A DNA stretch of 64,000 nucleotides, from contig JAZARR010000085.1 in NCBI GenBank assembly GCA_037389465.1, positions 62,001-126,000 of the forward strand, in the 5' to 3' direction. The DNA is from Baylisascaris procyonis (Eukaryota; Nematoda; Chromadorea; Rhabditida; Ascarididae). Positions 22,901-34,622 of this stretch are shown piece by piece (the first letter of the stretch is position 1; each line of letters starts with the position of its first letter). A model generated the notes under the pieces. That model saw nothing but the letters and a program-made list of their open reading frames with translations, ran no database searches and was not told the origin of the DNA. Both the position numbers and the translations under genes were made by a program.

Positions 22901-23640
22901 AGTGGACAGATGGGCGGCTGGAGTGACCAATGCGGAAGGATGCATTGCGTGATGAGCATTACATATGTGCGTCCCACGAGAAGCCGCCAAACATTGCATG
23001 CTCGTAAAGGATGTCATAATTACCATTGAATTGACAACATCCCAACAATCATCTATTGCCATATAATATCACTGAAATTCAGATGGACTTGCTCGTCCAA
23101 ACTCACAAATACGTTTCGATGATTCATTCAAAATTCCGCTTGGTGAATAAGATAAGAGATAAAAATTAGGCTCTAGTGATACCATATCATCGATACAATG
23201 TAAAAGAAAGTGATTCTTTTACCATGTAACTTTTCAGACTCTCAGGGGACACAGAGCATTACCATGCCTCATCGGCGAGACTTTCTAAATGGCTTCAGCT
23301 GGAAGTAATGCAGCGCATAGAACTGGTGTAATAATCGGAATAACTGTTTGGTACGTCAGTAGATTGAAAGTGGTCGTTGCTATGGTATCAAAAGCCTGAA
23401 ATGGCCTCCTATTCCTCCCGAGAGCCTGAAAGAGGTGTTTATCTATTCACTGACAAAGTTGTGCACATATCGAACTGTTTGCTGCATTGAAGGGAACTGC
23501 GCGCTAATGAATTAATTTTTATGCTACTATACTCAATTTATGTGACTACTGATTGCTATAAATTTCACAGCACTTTTGAAACATAGTCGAATCATAGAGA
23601 AGGCAGTCATGTTGAAGGAAAACACAAACCAATTTCGGTT
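20000..23640. other. AT-rich stretch without a secure gene
   Basis: No exon here has both convincing splice sites and protein-like content. Two plus-strand frames are noted only as weak possibilities. One near 21250-21428 contains a hydrophobic FLLLVFLISG segment followed by LLKKS. The other, near 22230-22336, starts MKRSGRAQLN and ends LLFPELLKA before TAA. Both lack supporting partner exons. Confidence 0.3.
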
Positions 23641-23647
23641 CATATAC

Positions 23648-23815
23648 AGGTGGCATTTCATCACCGATGCCAAGAATGTATGTCCAGATATTATGGATGA
23701 ATACATCCACATCGCTATCCTCGCCGGTCATTTTATCCGTAAGTGTAACGGATTTGGCCACGTCCTCATCAAGTGCTTCTGAGTCATTCCCTAATGAGGC
23801 CTTAAGCAGATTAAT
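23648..23815 (-). CDS. Candidate acidic exon of an unidentified minus-strand gene
   Basis: The frame opens after GAAAATAG and reaches a donor CCT|GTATAT. It has 56 codons, phase 0 at both ends. It reads [18 protein letters not shown], then [20 protein letters not shown] and [14 protein letters not shown]. The Asp/Glu-rich, non-repetitive composition is hard to get by chance in AT-rich DNA. The acceptor pyrimidine tract is poor, and a second acceptor (CTTAAG) lies 14 bases further in. I recognise no family. It may belong with the other phase-0 exons at 28066 and 30740-31678. Confidence 0.4.
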
Positions 23816-23852
23816 CTATTTTCACACACCACACTTTCCAGAGATTTTACTG

Positions 23853-23965
<113 letters not shown>

Positions 23966-25007
23966 TATATTAGCTCATTCGGTTCAAGAGGGAACATCAA
24001 CGAATTTGCAGTATTCCGATGTGGTCAGGTTAACAGAATTATTGACCAGTGCCAGAAGCGTGGTAACGATACCGTTCGACTGAGCTTTCCATTGTCATCT
24101 CATAGCATCATTTGAAAAGCACCAACTACAACCACATTGACTTATCCAAATCATTGATATATTTAGCCGCCCATTACTTTCAAAATTATGTCCGACTATA
24201 TTTCGTGAAAATTCCACAAACTTGCATCAATTTTTATTACGCTAACATTTTCTGAGATAGTTGAATGGAAACCTCTCATAATCGTTTATTGCAGACTCAA
24301 TCTTTACCACCGTATCCTTAGGCGTGATTTCTATACATTTTATACCTTTCAAAAGATCAGTTTGCGTATCAATTACGACAATCTCGACATTTCATAGCTT
24401 CAAACTAATGCTCCACACAGTCCTCATATTGCTTAGCAGCAAAAAGCTTATTGACGAAATTACTACCGCATTATTAAAAACATTTTTTTGTGACATTTGT
24501 CAATTTCCTTCATTCATATCTTATGAACTCATCAATGTGATAACAATATAATTAATTTAACAGCATAAATGTTGCGTTATATTCGTTTAGATTTGAATAT
24601 GCTTTATTCTTCTTAAGTTTTCGCTATTATAATAAAAAACAGATTATATTTTACAATCTTCTCTATGGAGACAACAATAGTGGATGGAATTTTCCTTGAA
24701 ACTGGAATTCCCACTTTAGGCTTTCTTTACTTTTCAACCTCCTATTTCAACCGCATTCTTGAGCTCTTTCTCTTTTCGCTCGTTGAATGGAAGAGAATAG
24801 ATCGCATTCTTACATACAGTGCAGCGGCGAAAGAAATTTTCAACTTGGAGTCGTGAACAAAAGAAATTTGGAGGTGCGGAAATCGGAGCAATGCTTCAGT
24901 AGTTTGCTTCGTTTAACGCGGCCCTGTTCTTCCTTTTATTCTGCATTTTAATTTTTGAAATAAATAAATAAATGGATAAACAAATAATCAAACAAATTTG
25001 CGTCTAT

Positions 25008-25010
25008 AAT

Positions 25011-25062
<52 letters not shown>
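25008..25062. repeat. (ATTT)n microsatellite
   Basis: About 13 perfect tetranucleotides of ATTT/TTTA, preceded by an AAATAAATAAATGG remnant at about 24957-24975 in the opposite orientation, so the two form a weak inverted pair. Confidence 0.95.
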
Positions 25063-25436
25063 TACAAAGAGCGTGCGAGAGGTGTTATTGGGATTGAGCT
25101 TGATTTATAGAAAAAAGTGGACCTCTTTAATGGAACAACTGCTCTTTTTTTCAATAACGTGGGGAAAATTCTCTTCATTTGCTGGTTCTCAGACTCGATA
25201 TTAAGTACCTTGTTATTTGTGCCAATGACTTAATTAATCGGCAAAACAGCCTAAGCCAGTCAGCTCAGTTCATTTACCGAAACTCAGCTTAGTTTGCTTT
25301 GCACATCTATACAAACAAATCTAGCATCGCCACAATGCACCTACGCAGAGTTAAAGTTTATAAGGAGGATTGAAGTTTTTGATATACATTTTTGATTAAT
25401 GATATCTTAAAGAAAGTGAATAAAAATGTTGGAATT

Positions 25437-25614
25437 TTATTCGACAGCCTTGATAATAAAAGTAAGCAATGATATATATTTTTTCTTCTCACTGCTTTCA
25501 TTAAATAAACTCTCACAACCCTCGTTGAGAAGCTCATCAATTTCATTTAGTTGCCATTTATTTTTGTGAATGCAAATGAAATGAGCACTAAGGATGCGAA
25601 TGGCTAAAAAAACC
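25437..25614 (-). CDS. Candidate terminal exon, 58 residues, stop within a poly(A) signal
   Basis: A very strong acceptor (CATTTTTTTTTCAG) opens this exon. One base completes an incoming codon and 58 codons follow to TAA at 25439-25437. It reads VFLAIRILSAHFICIHKN, then WQLNEIDELLNEGCESLFNE and KKKYISLLTFIIKAVE. The TAA lies inside AATAAA (GAATAAAATTCC), so stop and polyadenylation signal overlap, which fits a gene end. The content is amphipathic helical, with no recognised family. The exon at 25982-26093 is just upstream, but its phase does not fit directly, so an intermediate exon would be needed. Confidence 0.45.
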
Positions 25615-25981
25615 CTGAAAAAAAATGGCATTCATTAGCGAATAATGCGTCTCTAAATGCATTCGTCTCTTAAAGCATTATTGTCATGATGCCTATCTAA
25701 AAGCGACTTAGTAGCAATGCAAAACGAATCATCTAACTCAAACTACGGTATCGCATATATCACAAGCAATTCTCTTTATCAAGTAAACGCATATAGCATC
25801 CAATGAGAATTCAATTGCTCTTCGGTGAGCTAAAAATATCAGTGATTTTTATAGAGCTTTTATTTGCATATAATGCGATCTTTTCGATACATCGAATACG
25901 ATTATAGGTGTAGCTGACGGGAGGAAAAAAATAAACAGCACAACGAGTCAATATTTTCAGTATAAGTCTGAAGTGGCGAAC

Positions 25982-26093
25982 CTAGATTATCAAATACTAT
26001 TCTACTATTTAGCTGGCAAGGAATCGTTTCATTGATAAACCGTTTAAGATTATCTATGATAACGATTCGTGGCACGCTGATGCGTTGAATCAT
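25982..26093 (-). CDS. Candidate exon with N-glycosylation-type site
   Basis: After the acceptor AAGCACATTAG the frame begins ATG and reads MIQRISVPRIVIIDNLKR then FINETIPCQLNSRIVFDNL, ending with one base at CTAG|GTTCGC. The ATG could be a start or an internal methionine. The NET tripeptide followed by Cys suggests an extracellular segment if a signal sequence lies upstream. No family is recognised. Confidence 0.35.
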
Positions 26094-26530
26094 CTAATGT
26101 GCTTGTGCAAAGGATACTGAAAAAGGTGTAATAAACATCAGTACGGCAAATGTCATCGCTTAATGGAACGAAAGATTATTCCCATCTCATCAAATAGTTG
26201 CCATTTCATCATAACAATTAACAGTACTGCATTTGATCATCGTTTTGCGCATAGGATTACTTGAATTACTGGATTAAGTAGAGAAACTTGTGGAATTATT
26301 ATTCATTTTTTGATATTAAAAGAATTATTCGCTACAGTTCAATTGTTCTTTCTTGAAGGCCTTTCGTTGAAAAAAGCAAATAAGCTAATCACAGTTGTAG
26401 TTCTTTGCTCTGATCATCAACAATTTCAGTTAGAGACCAAGATGAGATCTTCTTACTGCCTCGGCGAAAGTTACTTCATAGTGTTGATCTAACGTGTCGA
26501 CGACCGAATGAGACAACCTATAAACGGTCG

Positions 26531-26725
26531 TCACGTCAATTCCCCTATACTCCGTTCCTCCTCGCTTCCTCTATTTATACACAAAAATTGGAATTGGCTT
26601 TTCGTTTGAAAGACGAATAAAAGCGCTGCTTCCATCCATGCTTTTCCTTCAGATTTCATAGATGCGTATTTCAGCCATTTGCGTGCAGTCGACTGTATCA
26701 ATCCGCCTAGAAAGAATGCCTCCAT
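26531..26725 (-). CDS. Possible small open frame, 64 residues
   Basis: An ATG-initiated frame reads MEAFFLGGLIQSTARKWLKY, then ASMKSEGKAWMEAALLFVFQ, and ends at TGA. The content looks protein-like, but no clear splice acceptor or poly(A) signal supports it, and it has no recognised relative. It is kept because it lies on the same strand and between two better candidate exons. Confidence 0.25.
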   Translation of the reverse strand: MEAFFLGGLIQSTARKWLKYASMKSEGKAWMEAALLFVFQTKSQFQFLCINRGSEEERSIGELT

Positions 26726-27427
26726 GATACAAACGACTCACTCACATGCCGCGATGTACCGTTCATTTCCACTTTTATCGTTCCCTTGAAGTGACAACCG
26801 TTCGTTAATTAATTCACTTCTTACAATAACCATCTTCATAAAACGGTCACAATAACTAACATTCAAATACAGCAAATTATTATTTTATTTGAACCTTATT
26901 TTATTTAAATTAGCATCTTTTTGCAATCACCACCGTTCAACCGAATCAGAGTGGCTGAACAGGAACACTTGCTTATCATTGACCTTGAAAAATGAAATCT
27001 ATTCAACTGCTCTTTCTGAAGGTTCGATGAGCGATTGGGTGATGCCAAATGAGAGACATCGTCCTACTCTGCTCAGCTGAGCGTTTGCATCTAGACGGAA
27101 TGCCTACCATTCAGAACTGCATAAAGCTGAATTAAAATTCACTCACTTTGGAGAATGCAGTTCACCACATTTGTGCTAATAAAGACAATGAAAAAAAGAG
27201 AATTTTGAGTGGATAGTTGCAGTTTTTCCTTAAAAAACGTTGGAGTGCTTAATGAATCCTCTTCTCACAGTGTTCAAAGCAGAAGAGTTACCTCAAAACG
27301 ATTAACTGTTATGTAATCCCACTTTGGTATTTTATGTTCGGAAATCGATCGTTGCTTGAAGCAAGCACAAATATGCTTATCGGGAGGTCATGAAGCGAAG
27401 GATGGCTAGTTGATGAGTTCAGCAAAA

Positions 27428-27500
27428 AGAATCCTTTGGGAATCGAACTACTAATCCGCCATTTCTAGTCAATTGCCTTAGCGATTGCTCCCTGTGGGAA
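27428..27500 (-). repeat. tRNA-like remnant
   Basis: On the minus strand an AGTTCGATTCCC box B-like motif (27438-27449) is preceded by a degenerate GCTAAGGCAATTG box A-like segment. The stems do not pair as in a functional tRNA, so this is a tRNA-derived repeat remnant at most. Confidence 0.3.
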
Positions 27501-28065
27501 AGAGCATGAATAATGTGATGCATAAGTTGTGTTCACAATCACAGATTTAGGCTCTTTGGTAATATTTCATAAAAAGAGTCGGAAAGATAAACATTTCCTC
27601 ATGTTTAGTTAATTGCGATATTTGGAAATTTTTTGATATGGAAGGTGCAATAATCTTCGCGATTAGGTCAACGGCTATCTATCTATGTGAATAAGAGGCG
27701 AGCAGCCAATGTCAGTTATTTTGTTCAGCCAATCACACCGCTAAAATTTTCTGCTAACACAATTCGTACCTGTCTGGTACACGAATGAATAACCTTTCAC
27801 AATAAGCGTTTTTTGCTTCTTACCTGTGTACGTTCTGCGAAACCGTTTATCCAAAGTTTATTCCTCTGAGAGCACTATTTGATTCTGTTTCAGCTTGATA
27901 TGAAAACGCTATGAGATTAAATGCGGATTTCATGCTCGAAATGATGTAGAAATAAATGAAGAAAGGAAGGGTGCAAGTGGGCTAATGCCGAGCGGCAAAA
28001 GGTAATTTCGTTCCCCAATGCGGATCGATTTCCAAGTGGACAGGCATGTGTGCTTGCGTGCTAAC

Positions 28066-28179
28066 CTTGTTGTAGCTTAGCATCGTTATCATGGATGCAT
28101 CCCGTTGGGAAATTTCCACTAATAGGCGCCGCCCGTCGGAGAATGTCTTCAATGATTGAGCAATCATCCCGCTAGTATC
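28066..28179 (-). CDS. Candidate internal exon, phase 0 at both ends
   Basis: The exon runs from ATAAACAAAG to AACAAG|GTTAGC: 38 codons reading DTSGMIAQSLKTFSDGRR then LLVEISQRDASMITMLSYNK. Composition and codon pattern are strongly protein-like, with mixed third positions, in contrast to the AT-rich surroundings. The acceptor is weak. The phase is compatible with the exons at 30740-30850 and 23648-23815. Confidence 0.4.
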
Positions 28180-30739
28180 CTTTGTTTATGTCGCAACATA
28201 TCAGCTGATCCCATTCCCTCAAACAATTCGATTTGTTTTGGTTGTGCATGAGCAACATCTCATCGAAGATTATTAAGACAGCAACAAAGATGTGATAGCT
28301 TAGACATGAACGAAGAAAGATTTTTTATTCATGCAGCATATCAGATTTAAAACATCGATATCACTCACATAACACCGAATGGCCCAATACTCTTTGTAAG
28401 TTTCATGATTGGGAGTTACGAAGATCTATTACAATGAAGACTTACCTCTTTCCCTCTCCATATCAATACGAAAATCTGCCAGAAATCATTGCATTCATTG
28501 GTATTCATCAAACGAGAAGGGTGAATTTATTGTGCATATTTTGCAGATGCAAACTATAAATAGGTTTAGGTATGATTTTCGCAAGTGTCGAGGAATAAAA
28601 CAGGACAACAAATCAGCGTTACTGCATGGTGAGTGCTGAATCATACTCTTCTCTTCCTGAATTTTTTTCCTTTTTTTGCTGCGAAATGAAGCGAATGACA
28701 AAAAATTTGCCAGATAGCATATGCAGCTTTTGCATTCCTCTCATCTGAGGAATTATTTTTATAAGTTGCCAACAAAACTTAAAACATGCAGAATAATACC
28801 CTCATATTTTAACTGATACTATGAGAAAATAAGTTTTCTCGAGTCGACAGCTGCAAAATGCGTCCAAATTTTTTGGCAGCTTTATATGCCTTTTCGCATT
28901 GATGCATCGAAGTGAAAAATGATCTATGCAAGTTGATGGATTTTCTTATCATAGTAATTCATTTTCTAAATTGCCGACAAATAATAAAGTATGAGCGATA
29001 AGGTGTTCATATTTTAACTGAACCAATCGCTCGCATAAATCTTTTAAAATCCTTCGCCTCCTCTGCTTTTCTAGCTTAGACGCGCCTTCATACACAAGTG
29101 TTTTAGACGAATTTAAGTGTGCTCACAAATTCTTTTGAAGCTAAATTCGAAAGTTATTCTGCTGACGTAAATGAATTACACTCATTAGACTTCGTAACTA
29201 TAATTTAGTAGTTCCCGATGTTAGACTAATGGATAAAGATGCAGATATACACTCAGACATACGTATACATATGCAAAATTGTAACAATATAAAAATGAGG
29301 AGACCAATGCAATGCAAATTTAAATGTCATACAGACTCAGCATTTATGTGCTTGAGGAATCGATGGGATAGCCGTCGATGCACTACGAAAGGTTTGAATA
29401 AATTTTCGCGGAAATTTCTGCAAAAAAAAGTCTTTTGGGAATTTTTGTGGCGTTCTCCTTGTAATTACAAATCAACTGAAATGATCCACTGATGAAACCT
29501 TTTTTAGATTATAAATTTGTCGGTTGACAATACGTACAGACTTCAAGAAAAGCGAGCCAACAGGGTGCACAATAGTGCAGCACCAATGAAAAGAAATAAA
29601 ACCCTTCCCTTTTCTGATTCTAGAAGGGGAAATATGCAACTCGAAATAATCGCGTTCGACACTCTGTTACTTCACAGAATTGTTTAACTGCTTATCCTAA
29701 ATTTCAAGGCCCATTTTTAGCGCGCTGAACAATACTTATTGGTGTCCACGTCAAACATTCGAAAAAAACGGAAAAATAGAACATTTTAGCCACTTTCTTC
29801 GACGACTTAAATTCAAATGCAAAAGTTGCACATGTTCGACTGGTGGAACGATGAACGAAGATATGACGAAATCATGTGGTGAATATTTGCGTCGATTTGT
29901 ATACGAGCAATTCAGGCTGCAACTTCGTGAGAGTGCTGACTTTTTGTAAAGTTGCAGGTCGGGACAGTTAAACAGCTGATCAGGGAAATGCGTAAAACCT
30001 GACATGTGGCACACGAATGATCTAATGAGATCATATGATCAAGAATGTGTAACTTACGGTAACATTTATGGATCGTCTCTGTTGCTGAGCGTATTTTGTT
30101 CACCCATGCAACTGCCCCCCGCCCGCCCCCTCTATCCCACCCTCATCCCTCACTAGCATCCTCTGTTGTTTATGGCTATTTTTTCTTCGCATTATTTCTC
30201 TCGCAAAGCGATTGTGTTTGTGGTGCTTTCATTGTTCATTTTGTGGCTATTGACACCGTTATTTGCTACTCAAAAAGGTATCTTCTGCACCAAGTGGAAT
30301 ATAATTCATCAATGCACCAAGCAGACTGATTTCAGCAGCAATTTCATAACATTTGCGAAATTTGAAAAGCATTAAAAGCAGAGAAACACGATCGTTGAAA
30401 TATTGTCGTCAGTTTGTCTTTTGCGTGCAAAGCAGATCCATCGCCTTTTTATGCAAATTTCCAACGGGATATCGTAATTACTCGTTTTTCCCGATAAAAA
30501 TATCCTTCAAAGCAGTGAATGATTTGTGACAATCGCCATTATCTGATGCTATTGCTCAATCCGGACATACTGTAATCCAGAAAATGTGTATGATTCATTC
30601 ATCATCCGACCAATGGGGAAAGAATGTGGAAAAGTTTTTTCAATTAATTGTCATCAAAAATTGACGCCGACCATTGGCCAGCAGCTGGCATCACTAGCAA
30701 ACGCACTGTTATGCATGCCGTTAGTGCAATAATACTCAC

Positions 30740-30850
30740 TGTGTGATACATATGTCTGCCTGACACAGTCAATATGAGCCAGAATGACACATAAAGGAAA
30801 GCTCCATTACGGATTGAGACCCAGCAAAGAACCACAAGTGGAAATTCACT
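30740..30850 (-). CDS. Candidate transmembrane exon
   Basis: A 37-codon exon between AGATTAGTGTCAG and the consensus donor ACA|GTGAGT, phase 0 at both ends. It reads SEFPLVVLCWVSIRNGAF then LYVSFWLILTVSGRHMYHT, which is two hydrophobic stretches or one long membrane segment. The exon at 31424-31678 ends in phase 0 upstream on the same strand, so the two join in frame as an extracellular domain followed by a membrane segment. This pairing is the best-supported part of the 23-38 kb region. Confidence 0.45.
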
Positions 30851-31423
30851 CTGACACTAATCTCTACAACAACGATGGAATAAACCTTTAATATGCTCAC
30901 AGCTGGGAGTTGTGCATTGGTCTCGCATAAATTGGAACAGTATTTAAGCCATTAGCCGGCAGGTCGAAAGCCAGAAAATTCTGCCTAAACATAATGACTT
31001 AACAGTGACTTGGGTACTTCTTTACTTTTCTAAACTTTTTGCAAATTTCTGCGAAATCACATCAAGCCCATTAATTGGCATTTATATTTGTGTGAAATCA
31101 TCTATCTAGTTCTTTAATGGTTCTTTAATGGGTTTTTCTGTCAAATATCAGGTTTTTGCAACCCGATAGATGAAAAATAAAGGAATCATTGAGGTTTGCC
31201 ACATTCTACATGCAAAATATTGGTTGAGGTTATCAACGAGAATTATGATAGAGAATGTTATGGTGTATATTACACAAAAGTTCTATGTTATGTTTTAAAA
31301 TTAACACTCATGACCAAAAAACTTTACAATTCCAGCCCCTCCAGTTCCAGTTTTGAAACAACCTGTCATGTCAGACAGACAGGTGCAAGCAAAGGCAGCA
31401 GGCAGCTATATGCGCTCTTGTAC

Positions 31424-31678
31424 GTTTGTTTTGCGGAATCCCATTGCTGGCTGCGTTATGCTTGCGGTATATATGTGTGTGTCATTCTCTGCGGTAGTTT
31501 CCGCTCTACAAGTACCAAACGTAGTGTTACGAAATTTGGTGACTGTGGTGTAAATCAGATTCGACAATGACCCATCAATTTCGGAAGGAATGTGGGCGTT
31601 TCGGGAAGAAAAAAATTGCACGTTTTGCATCGATTGCGGTAATAGAAAAATAGACTCGTTAAACGAGCGGGTGATCAA
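31424..31678 (-). CDS. Candidate extracellular-type exon, 85 codons
   Basis: A strong acceptor (GAGCTTTCATTCTTAG) and a donor (AAC|GTACAA) enclose 85 codons, phase 0 at both ends. The frame reads LITRSFNESIFLLPQSMQNV, GSLSNLIYTTVTKFRNTTFG, TCRAETTAENDTHIYTASIT and on to GFRKTN. It has several N-x-S/T sites (NES, NTT, NDT), as in a glycosylated receptor or transporter loop. Splicing to 30850 would add a membrane segment. The opposite strand has a shifted open frame of 124 codons over the same bases that is less protein-like. The family is not recognised. Confidence 0.45.
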
Positions 31679-32667
31679 CTAAGAATGAAAGCTCATTCTG
31701 GATATATCAGTTTATATAGGTGCTTGTGAAACTGGTTGATCATAGGTGAGTGGAATGCAAAAGCGCATATTGTGCCAGCTGGTGCGGCACACCTTCCATA
31801 GTTTATAAAGCTGTTATAGTTGACCAAATAGACGAAACAGCAAAAAGTGCTATCTAGTTTTCAATAGTTGCTACATACAGTCGTTTGAAGCGTTTATTCA
31901 AGCGTATGAAATAATCTCATCGGGCAAGCTGCAGAGAGATGTTATTAGTTATAGTGCTGTAAAGCTAAAACACTAATAAAAGACTATTTGAAATGAAAAC
32001 GTTTTTTGTGTTCGATTTTGCGATTGCTAACATTAAAGTGAAATTGCGGTGGTCATCGATTATTGTGTGAGCTGCTTGCAGCTGTCATTTCAATATTTTG
32101 GCATCTTTTCATGCCGAATTTCATGCATTCTTGGCATCGATGTCGCATTCGGCTTGTTTACTGCCCCAAAATAATGAATATATAAGCAGCCGATCATGCA
32201 AACATTATTAATAATAATGTGAGAATAACGCATACACTTATTGAAGTAATTGAAATTAGTCATATAAATACCAAAAATAAAATTTCCAAAAATCATAAAT
32301 AACTCCTATCTTTCTCTCTGAAAATCTTAATAGTATAACTGAAAATTTGGTTTTAAATGCGTCTATAAGAGAATACGTCATATTCAGCTTTGAAAATCAT
32401 AAAAACGCACTCGAACATTGAGTCACACTGATTAGCCAAAACAAATACGTTGTTGTAATGTTCGCTGAAGTTTCGGATGTTAAAAGCTTTAGATGCAAGT
32501 ACTTAAAATATAATTGAATATAAAATCCGTAATGGTTGTAGAGAAATTGTTGCAACCACTAGCTGTCACTAATGAAACATTTATTTTAAAATTCTCTCAA
32601 CCAGGAAATGCGTCTACTTGATGAGACAAAACCTCATCCGCTGGTCTATGCCAACATTAATTGTCAA

Positions 32668-32892
32668 TTATTTGAATGGTGAATGAAGATGTCGCGATTG
32701 TGCACAAAGAAGCAAGCAGTCGTTAACCGACATCAATTTCTTATCGCAATACGCCATCAGCGCCTGAGAATGAGGCATTGAGAGCAATACACTGCAACGA
32801 ACATTAGATATGCAACATTCCTTTATGCTATGTTTTGATGTGTTATTTTGTGCAATTTTTACTCTTCCTATGTATTGGTGGAAGTGTTCCAT
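32668..32892 (-). CDS. Possible Cys-rich small open frame, 74 residues
   Basis: An ATG-initiated frame encodes 74 residues ending in TAA. A central block reads KECCISNVRCSVLL, then MAYCDKKL and NDCLLLCAQ, so six cysteines fall within about 40 residues. The spacing is loosely reminiscent of GAS1/GDNF-receptor-type helical Cys domains, but no signal sequence precedes it and the resemblance is weak. A possible donor (TCG|GTTAAC) lies inside. Confidence 0.3.
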   Translation of the reverse strand: MEHFHQYIGRVKIAQNNTSKHSIKECCISNVRCSVLLSMPHSQALMAYCDKKLMSVNDCLLLCAQSRHLHSPFK

Positions 32893-33674
32893 CTAAGTTG
32901 TACTTAATGCAGTAATATGGATAAGCTAGTTAAGAGAACAGAAATAACGTCTTCACATAGCGGCAATTCAAAATGAGGTTGCCCTCTATCACATTTTCAA
33001 CCTCATTCATTTTTTGGCTACCAAAGTTTTGAACTATGCTGCCTCAGTCTTGCAAAAAGAGATGACATTTGCGCCATAAATTTCGTTCTTGCTTGATGGA
33101 TTGTTTATGAAGGGAGCAGGCGATTCCAATGATGACAAACGTGCAAGACTTTTTTTTTTCAAAAAATTTATTACTATTCACTTGAAGTGTTTGAATGCAA
33201 TTTAAAATGAAGGTTCAAGTATCGAATTCACTCCTACGTTTGTCTTGATGGCTGTTGCAATCATTCTTATGAAACAATGTTTGCATCTTCAACTAACGAT
33301 ACTTTTTAATGTGAATATTGCATAAACTGTTCCACAAATGCTTGCAATCAGTAGCTCAAATTGTAAGATTTTCTATCTCCAAGTCTCAAAGATAGAAATA
33401 AAGGATGCAGCTTTTTATTTCTTGGTACGCAACATTTTTTACATTGACATATTGTTACAAGAATTGATACGCAATTTACTATCACTTAGTATAAGTGTCA
33501 GTTAATTGCGTATCAATTTACTATCAAAAAAAAAAAAATCAATGTATGAGATCAGAATCGCCAGTGTTTCTCGGGATACGATGGGAATTTCTAAGTTCTC
33601 GGCGATTTTTCGGATCCTTGAAATTTTATTAACAATTTAGATGGCGCTATGCATCTTCTTCTTTCCTTTCTCGA

Positions 33675-33902
33675 TTTATTTGGTCATTCCTTGAAATTCG
33701 AGAATTTCTGATCGATCCATTTCACGTAGACGAAGAGGATATCTTCATATTCGGTTGAAATCTTTTTGGTAGGGTAATATCTTTCAAGCATCAAACATTC
33801 AAAGTAGCACAAATGGCATTTCCCTTTTGGGCGCTTTTTATCGCTCTGCTTTGCTGCATCGTTATGCACTGAGGTCTCCATACAATTTTCTGTGTGATTC
33901 AT
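33675..33902 (-). CDS. Candidate 72-residue basic protein with CxxC motif and adjacent poly(A) signal
   Basis: The frame starts at ATG 33902 and ends with TGA at 33684. AATAAA follows four bases later (33680-33675). The protein begins MNHTENCMETSVHND and continues through a lysine-rich KQSDKKRPKGKCHLCYFEC to a Tyr/Glu-rich part ending WIDQKFSNFKE. KCHLCYFEC has the spacing of half a zinc finger, but no second Cys/His pair completes it. It could be a complete short gene or the last exon of a longer one. No relative is recognised. Confidence 0.4.
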
Positions 33903-33993
33903 TGCTCATATTTCAATTTCACGTGAAAATGTGGAATAGTTTTGCATATCAAAGTTGAGTTCCTATATTTTCGTTCAGTTGCATTTTCATTGC

Positions 33994-34622
33994 TCACTGC
34001 CTATTTTCACAGATTTCAGAGAAAATAATAGAAGTGTAAAATTTTGCTGATATTGTGAGCGCTCGAACGATCGTCGGCAGTTTAAATTCACTCCAATCCA
34101 CCAAGGACATGATAAACGAAATGTGTTTATTGTTCGAACGATTGGGCAAATTTCGATTTGATGCAGTGGGCAAAGCGGCAAAAATTTTCAAATCTCACAC
34201 TTCAATGTATGAAACTTGATGGCTATATCTGAACAACACAGTTTAAGTTTGAAAAAATAAAAAACGGGAAGTTCAAGTCTTCCACTCAGGCGTTGAATTT
34301 AGACGCGTTGTCTAAACTCATTTGTCTCATAACTCGAGCGGCACATTGAGGCGTTGAGGAATTCAACCTTTGTATTGCAAATTCCGCCTTTCTTTTAGAA
34401 TTTTGGATTCAACTTTGGGGTTCTGTTAGTTGGGATCAAAGAATTGAAGAGCATAAACTTGTCGACAAGCTCTACACGAATTACTTCAAAGCGATATTTG
34501 AATATTGTCCAATCGCATCTCCCTTCAACAGTTAAGCTTTGAGTATCGTATCGGTTTTGCTGATAGATCGATTGCACTACCACGTTCCTCTGTATGCAAT
34601 TCTGCTGCAGTCTTTTGCACAT
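33994..34622 (-). CDS. Two adjacent protein-like open segments, possible exons
   Basis: The segment 34622-34395 starts MCKRLQQNCIQRNVVVQS and continues YQQNRYDTQSLTVEGRCDWT to a stop. The segment 34191-33994 reads KIFAALPTASNRNLPNRSNN, then SFIMSLVDWSEFKLPTIVRA, up to a possible donor (CA|GTGAGC). Both look translated and lie in order on one strand. Their splice acceptors are weak and the phases are not proven. I considered a nuclear receptor-like protein because of the order of basic and helical parts, but no diagnostic motif is intact. Confidence 0.25.

Noticed and set aside
30096..30375. Plus-strand frame with a signal-like start (VFVVLSLFILWLLTPLFATQ)
   Set aside because: The hydrophobic run is followed by sequence without protein-like character, and no splice partner was found.
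32668..32892. GDNF-receptor/GAS1 domain
   Set aside because: Cysteine spacing matches only loosely, and there is no signal sequence or second domain. Kept only as a possible small frame.
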